Below, one piece after another: positions 43,662 through 50,507 of a stretch of 55,232 bases of DNA. The stretch spans positions 1-55,232 of the forward strand of contig JAQTWB010000013.1 in NCBI GenBank assembly GCA_028689495.1, in the 5' to 3' direction. The translations under genes and the position numbers were made by a program. The stretch is from a bacterium. GTDB lineage: Bacteria > Bdellovibrionota_C > UBA2361 > SZUA-149 > JAQTWB01. Within the stretch, counting starts at the first letter, position 1; each line of letters starts with the position of its first letter. The notes beneath the pieces were generated by a model, which saw only the letters and a program-made list of their open reading frames with translations, made no database searches and had not been told where the DNA came from.

Positions 43662-45185
43662 ATGTCTAAAACAAAAGGTCAGTATTCTCTGGCAATCCTC
43701 ACCGCCCTGCTGCTGTCCCTTAATTTGGTATCTCCCTTGGCCGACCCCGACCTCTGGTGGCACATAGTTATCGGTCGCTGGATTATTTTTCACCAAAGTC
43801 TTCCTCAGCGGGATTTCTGGAATGCATTTTCCGACCCCCAAGCCATCTGGCGTGCATATTCCTGGGCGCCAGAAATGCTTTTTGCCTGGGTTGATAAAGG
43901 TTGGGGAGTCGAGGGCCTGATTTTGCTGAAGTACGTTTTAACTTTTCTGACAGTTGGCGGAATTACGCTCTGCCTGATTCAGGTAGCTGCGTCAGCCAGT
44001 GCCGGGAGCATCATTGCTCTTATATCCCTCCCCGGTCTGATAAACCACTTGTCACTACGTCCACAGGTTATTTCCTGGCTCTGCTTCGCCGTCGTCTTCT
44101 CAGTCGCTGAACTGTCGCGCCGAGGAAGAGTCAAAAAAAACAGCGCCAGCATTGCCGTTTTCCTTAGCGCAATCGTCTGGGCCAACAGCAACATTACGTC
44201 AGCGATCGGCTTGATAATGCTCCTCGCCTGGAGCCTGCCAGCAAGCACAAAAATCAAACAGCTCATCACAATAAACAACCTGCGCCTGCCTTTTTTATTC
44301 ATCCTCGGCACACTGTGCACTCCTTATATGGGTGGCGAATGGTTGACCTTCTCAGGCAAAGCTGGACACCCGCTGAAGCTCATTACAATATCCGAGTTCG
44401 CGCCAGTAACACTATATCAAGCTAGCGCCCTGCTCGGACTTTCTCTGGCGCTGATCATCTACCTGATTCGCCTCCAATCCGGACGTAAAATCCCAATTCA
44501 TGTCAACCTCCTTCCGGGCGTTTTCTTTCTCGGCAGCATGCTCGTTGGTAAAATGTTGCCCTTTGCCCTGATCATTAACGCCGTGGTTCTTGCTTCTATC
44601 TGGCAAGAAGAAGGCTCGTCACGTTCAGGGAGCATCCTGATGCAAAACCTACAAGTACTCGCGAACAAGCTCTCAAAAACCCCTTCCATCCTGACTATTA
44701 TGGTCGCCATACTGCTTTTCCTCGGCAGTAGCGGAACTGCCTGGAAAACACTTAAAACACCACTGAATGATCGGCGTATTTTGCGCAATGAAATGGATTA
44801 TCTCCTTAAACACGAACTCCCCGGACCAATCCTGCACAGTTTCGGTAGCGGCGGATACGTTCTCTACCGCCTGAGCAATACAGAAGGAACTGCACGAGAA
44901 AAAGTAGTGATCGACGGCAGAACGAATGTGAACTCTGCAGAAATCATGTCGCTGGCAAATGAAGCATATTATGGCACGAACAAATGGCAGAACTATTTCA
45001 GCAAAGTTCAACCAAATACTGTCGTCTGGGAAAACAACTCTCCCTTGGTGGAAATCCTGAAGCTACATCCGGATTGGGAGTTGAAGTTTCAAAACAAAAA
45101 TGTTGCCAGTTATCTGTTGGGTGAAAGCGGAGGTGCCGTATTTGTCAGACGAAGTGCAGAAAATAGCCATGAGAGAAAACAGTGA
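43662..45185 (+). CDS. Polytopic membrane protein, GT-C-like, with D-P-D-L-W-W-H motif (paralogue of 12035-13600)
   Basis: A protein of 507 residues with about ten membrane segments. The first is followed by A-D-P-D-L-W-W-H-I-V-I-G-R-W-I, matching the D-P-D-F-G-W-H of the protein at 12.0 kb. The soluble C-terminal part repeats the pattern G-S-G-G-Y-V-L-Y, V-I-D-G-R-T-N, W-Q-N-Y-F and a final aromatic strand. The two proteins are distant relatives and probably do related jobs, perhaps transfer of a lipid-linked sugar; substrate unknown. It is transcribed alone and ends at a strong bidirectional terminator. Confidence 0.7.
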   Translation: MSKTKGQYSLAILTALLLSLNLVSPLADPDLWWHIVIGRWIIFHQSLPQRDFWNAFSDPQAIWRAYSWAPEMLFAWVDKGWGVEGLILLKYVLTFLTVGGITLCLIQVAASASAGSIIALISLPGLINHLSLRPQVISWLCFAVVFSVAELSRRGRVKKNSASIAVFLSAIVWANSNITSAIGLIMLLAWSLPASTKIKQLITINNLRLPFLFILGTLCTPYMGGEWLTFSGKAGHPLKLITISEFAPVTLYQASALLGLSLALIIYLIRLQSGRKIPIHVNLLPGVFFLGSMLVGKMLPFALIINAVVLASIWQEEGSSRSGSILMQNLQVLANKLSKTPSILTIMVAILLFLGSSGTAWKTLKTPLNDRRILRNEMDYLLKHELPGPILHSFGSGGYVLYRLSNTEGTAREKVVIDGRTNVNSAEIMSLANEAYYGTNKWQNYFSKVQPNTVVWENNSPLVEILKLHPDWELKFQNKNVASYLLGESGGAVFVRRSAENSHERKQ

Positions 45186-45319
45186 AATACTGCTCGCACT
45201 TGAATTTCCCCGATCCGTAACACCTTAATCTCGAGCAGTATATTGGTCTTTGGTCGCATCCACTCACGTTAGTGGCGACTGCCTCGGAAAATTCATAGTG
45301 GGAGGGGTATACACCAAAC

Positions 45320-45349
45320 AAAAAAAGCGGCCAGTGGCCGCTTTTTTTT
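45320..45349. terminator. Bidirectional factor-independent terminator
   Basis: AAAAAAAGCGGCC-AGT-GGCCGCTTTTTTTT is a perfect G/C-rich stem flanked by A and T runs. It lies between the convergent GT-C-like gene (plus) and the pilin-like gene (minus). Confidence 0.95.
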
Positions 45350-45388
45350 AACCTTGCCCGAAGTTGCTTCTGGCAAAAGTTGTTCACA

Positions 45389-45826
45389 TTAGCTTCCTGA
45401 ATCTCCATTTGCGTTCAAGTCAGTGAAACTTTCACCGAAGAACAGAGATACAAGGGCACGTAGAATAAAGGCACCAACAGCGACGACAATCAAACTGACA
45501 GCCAGTCGATAAGCACCCATTGCCGCAGCAACAATTGCCCCCAGTCCAGCGACAACCATCACCAACGCACCAAATGCACCTTCAATCAGACCAAACAGGT
45601 TACCAACAGCATTTCTAACCAAATCATCGTTATAGTCAGCTTCGGTAAATGAGGTTGCCTGGGCGTGAGAAAAATCAACCATCCCTGCACTGAGGAGTGC
45701 TACACCAAGAACAAACAACAGAAAATTGCCGTGTCTTGCTGGAAGATTGATCAATGTAGATTTAAAGCCTGCTACCGCCAGCTCAGCCCGGCGACACGCA
45801 ATAGCGTATGTTTCTTTAATATTCAT
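45389..45826 (-). CDS. Pilin-like small membrane protein (type IV secretion pilin candidate)
   Basis: A 145-residue protein with a long N-terminal region, a hydrophobic signal (F-L-L-F-V-L-G-V-A-L-L-S-A-G-M) ending F-S-H-A-Q, and a mature part of about 90 residues with two hydrophobic helices rich in Gly, Ala and Val (G-A-L-V-M-V-V-A-G-L-G-A-I-V-A-A-A and L-I-V-V-A-V-G-A-F-I-L) plus a short acidic tail. This is the layout of VirB2/TraA-type pilins with long leaders. It lies downstream of the type IV secretion genes on the same strand but separated by two enzyme genes. The assignment rests on shape and context only. Confidence 0.5.
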   Translation of the reverse strand: MNIKETYAIACRRAELAVAGFKSTLINLPARHGNFLLFVLGVALLSAGMVDFSHAQATSFTEADYNDDLVRNAVGNLFGLIEGAFGALVMVVAGLGAIVAAAMGAYRLAVSLIVVAVGAFILRALVSLFFGESFTDLNANGDSGS

Positions 45827-45999
45827 AGTAACTTACCTTTAGTTATCGGCACCATATATGCCTTCTTCTTTACTTTGCCGGTCAAATGGCCAGCCTCTGT
45901 AAGTGATTATGAATGATTCAAAGCAAAGTGTGACACATTTTTTGTTACAGAAATTTTTAGCGAACGATCAAGAACGGTCAACTACCGACGACATCCGGC

Positions 46000-46416
46000 C
46001 TAAAGGATCTCCAAATAGCCTTTCGGAGGATGTGTAAAATGCAAAACCCCATAGGTATTCAGCACACGAGAACGCCCTGAAGAACGGCGACTGGGGCGAT
46101 GAATGTATTCACCCCTGGCTTTAATTCTGATTCCGCGACGCAGACGTAGTCGGCCATAACTTGCGTTGTGCTCAACCATTAACCACTCAGCTTTCTTTAG
46201 ACTGGCTGACGAGATGAGAAAACGCTGATGGTCTTCGAGATAACGTCTACCGTCACTGCCAACAAATTTGCGCCGCAACATCCGCAAAAAGGCGCGCCAG
46301 AACCGATGTGAAAGACTATCCTGAAAAACCCGCTCAATCCTCCCCTCGATTTCAATTTCCATTTTATGGAAAGAGGATGGATTACGCGCAAATTCCTCAA
46401 ATCTCGGAGAAGTCAT
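46000..46416 (-). CDS. DUF3465-like small protein
   Basis: A 138-residue, highly basic protein without a signal peptide. The C-terminal half (V-E-H-N-A-S, R-I-K-A-R-G-E-Y and Y-G-V-L-H-F-T-H-P-P-K-G-Y-L) resembles the OB-like DUF3465 domain, where the usual pattern is G-E-Y then W-T-H. It overlaps the radical SAM gene by 4 bp (ATGA), so the two are made together and may act together. Function unknown. Confidence 0.55.
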   Translation of the reverse strand: MTSPRFEEFARNPSSFHKMEIEIEGRIERVFQDSLSHRFWRAFLRMLRRKFVGSDGRRYLEDHQRFLISSASLKKAEWLMVEHNASYGRLRLRRGIRIKARGEYIHRPSRRSSGRSRVLNTYGVLHFTHPPKGYLEIL

Positions 46417-47498
46417 GGGTTCTGCGAATCTTTAATGTATGGCCCTGAAGACAATGGATAAGGCTCACGGTAACGCAGCGCGAAACCAAGCTCCCGTCCT
46501 GTGGCTAAAATTGAATCGAAATCGTGAGAAACAACTGCTCCTGCCATCTGCGTTACTTCATCCTCTGTAGGCAAATCGAAGTCATTGGCCCCATAACAAA
46601 GTCCGAGCAAAGCATCCTTGTTTTTCGTAAGGACAGAAGTACGAATATTCGGGATATTATCGAGATAAATACGAGACAAGGCCAACCAGCGTAAATACTC
46701 TTCGGTTGAGATTTCTTCCCCACCAAGATCATTATTGTCTGGCTTATAAGTCCAACAAAGAAAGCTGGGCAATGCACCATTCGTCTGGTCCTGAAAGTCA
46801 CGCAAACTCTCAAGGTGATTCAGGCGTTCGTCAAGAGTTTCATCGAAACCAATCACCATGGTTGCAGTAGACCCCATGCCCGCAGCAAGAATTGCCTTCT
46901 GTGCGCGGAAAAACTCGGCAACCGAATATTTGCTGGGGCTGTGACGACGACGAAAGGCGTCATCAAGCACCTCAGCTCCACCACCGGTGACCCAGCGTGT
47001 ACCTGCTTGATGAAGAATCGTTGCCCCTTCTTCAACCGAGACACGACTGACATTACAGCTGAAAAGAAACTCTGCAACGGTCATTTCAAAAAATGCGGTC
47101 TGCGGAAATCGTTGATGAATAGAATGAAAAAGCTCCGCATAATCTTCAATATGCAAATCCGGGTGAAAGCCACCATTAAAACCAACTAACGTTCCGCCAA
47201 GCGCAATCAAACTTTCAATTTTTCGCGAAACCTGGTCAAGACTGAGCAGGTAACCGTCAGCCGCACCCGGCAAACGATAAAAAGAACAGTAATCACATTT
47301 GGCCACACAGATATTGGTGTAATTGACGATAGCCATCATCAGATAAGTGGCTTCACCAGAAAGATGAAAACGCTCTCGAACAACTTTCGCCAATTGCGAA
47401 AGATCATCCATTGCTGCGTTATGATAAAGCCAAGCTATTTCGTCACGCGATATACGAGTCTTGCTTTCAACTCTTTTTCTTATTTCTGATAATGACAT
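46413..47498 (-). CDS. MqnC-like radical SAM enzyme
   Basis: A 361-residue radical SAM protein. The cluster-binding motif is C-V-A-K-C-D-Y-C (Cys64, Cys68, Cys71) followed by S-F-Y-R-L-P-G, then the G-G-T-L-V-G-F-N-G-G-F-H-P-D-L segment at the place where MqnC has its L-M-Q-G-G-x-H-P-D-L. This points to the MqnC/MqnE/CofH group, which makes cyclic dehypoxanthinyl futalosine and related adducts. The replacement of M-Q-G-G by F-N-G-G and the divergent C-terminus (S-V-L-T-K-N-K-D) suggest a different substrate. No other futalosine-pathway gene is in the window. It is translationally coupled to a DUF3465-like gene and follows the SH3 gene by 124 bp. Confidence 0.7.
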   Translation of the reverse strand: MSLSEIRKRVESKTRISRDEIAWLYHNAAMDDLSQLAKVVRERFHLSGEATYLMMAIVNYTNICVAKCDYCSFYRLPGAADGYLLSLDQVSRKIESLIALGGTLVGFNGGFHPDLHIEDYAELFHSIHQRFPQTAFFEMTVAEFLFSCNVSRVSVEEGATILHQAGTRWVTGGGAEVLDDAFRRRHSPSKYSVAEFFRAQKAILAAGMGSTATMVIGFDETLDERLNHLESLRDFQDQTNGALPSFLCWTYKPDNNDLGGEEISTEEYLRWLALSRIYLDNIPNIRTSVLTKNKDALLGLCYGANDFDLPTEDEVTQMAGAVVSHDFDSILATGRELGFALRYREPYPLSSGPYIKDSQNP

Positions 47499-47516
47499 CG
47501 ATTCGAATATTCCTGC

Positions 47517-47572
47517 CTAACCCGGAAATTGCACGTAAGTTCACGGCTGAAACAAGTTTCACCCGCAAATTG
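47517..47572 (+). repeat. Interspersed palindromic repeat, copy C (right arm shortened)
   Basis: CCTAACCCGGAAATTGCACG and the following arm match copies A and B; the centre is GAAAC AA GTTTC and the right arm breaks off after about 16 bp. It occupies the gap between the SH3 gene and the radical SAM gene. Confidence 0.7.
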
Positions 47573-47622
47573 TGCCCGTCGCTATCTTCCATGGACACTT
47601 CAAATGGCACTTCGTTCGGGCT

Positions 47623-48735
47623 CTATCCCTGCCTCATTGCCCGCAAAGCTTCAAACGCCGCATCAGCATCATCCGCTCCTTTGGGGCCTCCACCTTTACC
47701 ATCATCAAAAATGTCGACGACATCGCTACTAATAAAGGCTCGACCTCCATTTGGCGAAACGACACGATACCAGCTGCCTCGTCGCTCCTCAACTGTCAGT
47801 CGCGCTCCTTTGGTAACCGTCATCACCGCCGAATTTTCAACCCCTGGACCACTGCGCAGAACCGCCTTAGGCACTATTACTTGAACTATCACAACATCAC
47901 TACCCAGTGGCTCGCGATCCCGGTTAACGCCGCCACCAGAAACAACCGAAACAGGCGGAACATTTAGTGTCGTCCCACCACTTTGGGTAGCCCTGGGATC
48001 GGCCTGCGTCTGGACAGGACGACTGCCCATAAGTTCTGGATATCGACCACGCACGGACTCTACCTCTGCCCGAGCCAACATCAATTCATTCGTCGCTTCA
48101 ATCAACTGTTTTTTGAGAGACTCGCTCTCGCGCAAGCTCTCTGAATCCTTCTTGCTTTGCTCCTCACACTTGACGAGCTCTGCTTTACTGCCAGAAAGCT
48201 GGGCCTGCAGTTCAGCAAGATCAGACGCTTTATCCTTCTTCGTCGACTGCAGCTTCTCAAGCTCTCCGCGAATATAGATATTGTCAGCCTCAACTGATTT
48301 AAGTTGCTCAATCTGCTGCAATGCCGCAGCAAGTTCCTCATTCACCTTCTTCAGCTCGACGACAGTCTTGCTGTCGGAATGACGAATTTTTTCGCCAGGA
48401 AGAGGTTGTCCCTCACTTTGTTGCATTTTGAACTGCAATTCTTCTATATAATTTTTTTGCCGATCGGCCTCCACCCTGGCCTCATCAAGAATGGTGTGCA
48501 GGCGCTTTACCTCAGCATCCAGCCCTTCAACCTGCACCTGTAAGCGACGGTTTTCATTTTCGAGTTCTCGTAGCTTTGCTACATCTGGATTATTTTCCTG
48601 CCCTTCACGACTCTTTTGATACTCACGAAGCCGTAACAGTGGGTCACTCCCGGCTTCAGCAGCAACACTACTCGGAAGAAACAGCAAGCAAACGAAAAAA
48701 ACCAATCTGCTATGCTTAAAAAAACCTGAACTCAT
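47623..48735 (-). CDS. Periplasmic coiled-coil protein with C-terminal SH3 domain
   Basis: Start at 48735 with AAGGAG 5 bp upstream; the preceding GTG would add two residues. A signal peptide ends V-A-A-E. Residues about 35-220 are a long coiled coil (E-N-E-N-R-R-L-Q-V-Q-V-E and many heptads). After a Gly/Thr/Pro-rich linker the C-terminal 80 residues form a bacterial SH3 domain (A-V-L-R-S-G-P-G, then W-Y-R-V-V-S-P-N-G-G-R-A-F-I). It should be periplasmic and bind peptidoglycan or another envelope component. It is the last gene of the secretion-type operon, 69 bp after the PH-domain gene. Confidence 0.75.
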   Translation of the reverse strand: MSSGFFKHSRLVFFVCLLFLPSSVAAEAGSDPLLRLREYQKSREGQENNPDVAKLRELENENRRLQVQVEGLDAEVKRLHTILDEARVEADRQKNYIEELQFKMQQSEGQPLPGEKIRHSDSKTVVELKKVNEELAAALQQIEQLKSVEADNIYIRGELEKLQSTKKDKASDLAELQAQLSGSKAELVKCEEQSKKDSESLRESESLKKQLIEATNELMLARAEVESVRGRYPELMGSRPVQTQADPRATQSGGTTLNVPPVSVVSGGGVNRDREPLGSDVVIVQVIVPKAVLRSGPGVENSAVMTVTKGARLTVEERRGSWYRVVSPNGGRAFISSDVVDIFDDGKGGGPKGADDADAAFEALRAMRQG

Positions 48736-48809
48736 AATCACTCCTTAAACCTCAGCCTGCATTGCAATAATATCCTGGGAGACATTCCCGAATACGGCAA
48801 ACAGCGCGC

Positions 48810-49463
48810 TCAGTCCCCCCGAACCGCAGCACTCTCTCGGCCCGTTTTTCTCAACCAGCGAAGATGCTTATCTCTCTCGCGATTGATAATTAACTGCACC
48901 GATCTCGGAGAAGCAATTCCCTTCATTTGAATTTCAATCTCAAAGGTCATGGCACTACCGACATTAAGCGAACCGATACCTAAAATCCTCTCCCATAACG
49001 TCTGCAAAGGTTCGACGCCGCGAATATCTTCATAACGCAATTTTGGTTGCCGAAGACTAAGTGCAACAAGCCCGACCTGTGCTTCAACCCCTCGAGCATC
49101 AATGATGTAACGTGAGTTATAAATCGTAAAAAGAATTATTCCCAGCAGATAAGCCGGCAGAAAGATCGCCAATGGCAACTTCAACCGAAGCTCCATTCCA
49201 GCCCCAACCGGAAATAACGGTCCATCAACAATCGTAAACGAGAGATAATGAGAGAGATAAATACAAACAATACCGGCAACGAAATAAAAAAACAGACGTA
49301 TGATCTGCGAGCGCCAGGTCGGAAAAAGAACAAGACTATCTCCCCGACGATATAGCGTCAAAGCATCGGAAGGAGTGAACTCACTCATCACCGGACGAGC
49401 GATGTGACTCTCCTCTAACGAGTCGTCACCATCCCGCTCATCAATGTCTTTCTCATCTTCCAT
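48810..49463 (-). CDS. PH-domain membrane protein (bPH2-like)
   Basis: A 217-residue protein: a polar, acidic N-terminus, then L-Y-R-R-G-D-S-L-V-L-F-P-T-W, two membrane helices (about residues 50-70 and 95-115) and a cytoplasmic C-terminal domain with S-R-Y-I-I-D-A-R-G-V-E and L-R-Y-E-D-I-R-G-V-E-P, the pattern of bacterial PH domains that follow two TM helices. The last 20 residues are very basic. It belongs to the secretion-type operon (23 bp from the gene before it). A role as an assembly factor is a guess. Confidence 0.65.
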   Translation of the reverse strand: MEDEKDIDERDGDDSLEESHIARPVMSEFTPSDALTLYRRGDSLVLFPTWRSQIIRLFFYFVAGIVCIYLSHYLSFTIVDGPLFPVGAGMELRLKLPLAIFLPAYLLGIILFTIYNSRYIIDARGVEAQVGLVALSLRQPKLRYEDIRGVEPLQTLWERILGIGSLNVGSAMTFEIEIQMKGIASPRSVQLIINRERDKHLRWLRKTGRESAAVRGD

Positions 49464-49486
49464 AAATGCTCACTTCAGCGATGCCA

Positions 49487-49858
49487 TTAACGAGGTCTGG
49501 CGTGATTGCGATTTTCCAGCCGTCGTCTAATATCGGCAAACGTGTCATCCTCTCCAGTGCCACCCTGTCGGCCGCTACTTACCGAACCAGTGCCTGAAAC
49601 ACGTTTCCCTCCTCTATCGTAAGCCTGAGGTTGCCTGATGCCCTGTTCGCCCCGGGGTTTGCCCTGAGACACATCCGCAGCAGCTCCAAATGCCGAACCT
49701 CGCTTTACCTTCGGCACCAGGTCAACTCTCATCCCCGAAAGCCAGGCAATCAGCACCAGAGACATCACGAGCAATATAGTAGTCAAGTTTCGTCGATTGA
49801 CCGCCGGTCGCAGCAGCAAAAAACTCACAACTTTCTTGCTTGTATCCTTAGCGCTCAT
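49487..49858 (-). CDS. Small single-TM protein in the secretion operon (123 aa)
   Basis: The N-terminus is basic and cytoplasmic, followed by one membrane helix (T-T-I-L-L-V-M-S-L-V-L-I-A-W-L-S-G) and about 70 residues of disordered, Gly/Arg/Lys-rich periplasmic tail ending R-R-R-L-E-N-R-N-H. I do not recognise it. The start overlaps the upstream lipoprotein by 11 bp, so it is translationally coupled. Shape is compatible with a small secretion-system inner-membrane subunit. Confidence 0.55.
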   Translation of the reverse strand: MSAKDTSKKVVSFLLLRPAVNRRNLTTILLVMSLVLIAWLSGMRVDLVPKVKRGSAFGAAADVSQGKPRGEQGIRQPQAYDRGGKRVSGTGSVSSGRQGGTGEDDTFADIRRRLENRNHARPR

Positions 49859-50171
49859 TCCTCGTTTCTCCTTTTACCTCGCTTGGCATCTTCTCACAGG
49901 GCCTCCACCTACCACCGCGGACCTGTCGGACCGCGATATGAGATGGATAATACCACTTCCCTTCCGAGTCTACCCCTGGTGAGACGGCTTCATAATCGGC
50001 AATCGGCTCCTCCCAGCAATACCTCACAACGCCCTCGGGTGTAGGTGGCTCGGCTCCAACTACCACATATTCATAATTTTCTCTCGCCGGATCGAGCTCA
50101 TCAGCCGTAGAAGAGCAGCCTGAAAGCAAAATAATTGTCAAAACAGGTACCAGCACCATCAATCTTCTCAT
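49848..50171 (-). CDS. Lipoprotein 2 of a tandem W-E-E-P pair (107 aa)
   Basis: A lipoprotein signal (L-T-I-I-L-L-S-G-C-S-S) is followed by a mature part with P-E-G-V-V-R-Y-C-W-E-E-P, a run to D-S-E-G-K-W-Y-Y-P-S-H and a basic tail. It is clearly a paralogue of the lipoprotein encoded immediately upstream: spacing from W-E-E-P to the D-x-E-G-x-[WY]-Y-x-P-x-H block is the same. Starts overlap as ATGA. I do not know this family. Probably an outer-membrane part of the secretion system. Confidence 0.65.
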   Translation of the reverse strand: MRRLMVLVPVLTIILLSGCSSTADELDPARENYEYVVVGAEPPTPEGVVRYCWEEPIADYEAVSPGVDSEGKWYYPSHIAVRQVRGGRWRPCEKMPSEVKGETRNER

Positions 50172-50506
50172 TGCGCCCCCCTGCTATCGCCTTTAAAAAC
50201 CTTTTCTTTAGTTTCGCCATCAGGAAACTGCATTTGCTGGTGCCGCCCCGGATATGCTTCAACCATCTCCTTGTGCTCAGGTCGATAATAAGCTCCTTCC
50301 GGATCAAGCGCTGCCGGAACGTCAACATCGTCGTACATCGGCTCCTCCCAAAAATCACTGACCGTACCCGGCGCGGGATTCTCAGGCGTCGCGACACGCA
50401 CCTCTTTTGCGCGGTAAGGAATCTTATGAGAGCTGCTACTCGCGCAAGCTGTACATAATGTAGCCAGCAGCACCAAATTCACGATAAAAACTTTTTTTCT
50501 AACCAT
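50168..50506 (-). CDS. Lipoprotein 1 of a tandem W-E-E-P pair (112 aa)
   Basis: Signal peptide with lipobox (L-C-T-A-C-A). The mature part contains P-E-N-P-A-P-G-T-V-S-D-F-W-E-E-P, then D-P-E-G-A-Y-Y-R-P-E-H, the two blocks shared with the next gene. It begins 1 bp after the stop of the TraC-like ATPase. Function unknown; envelope location is firm from the lipobox. Confidence 0.65.
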   Translation of the reverse strand: MVRKKVFIVNLVLLATLCTACASSSSHKIPYRAKEVRVATPENPAPGTVSDFWEEPMYDDVDVPAALDPEGAYYRPEHKEMVEAYPGRHQQMQFPDGETKEKVFKGDSRGAQ

Positions 50507-50507
50507 A

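Noticed and set aside
46413-47498. Calling the radical SAM gene a menaquinone biosynthesis gene outright
   Set aside because: Key surrounding positions differ from MqnC and no other futalosine-pathway gene is present, so only the family resemblance is claimed.
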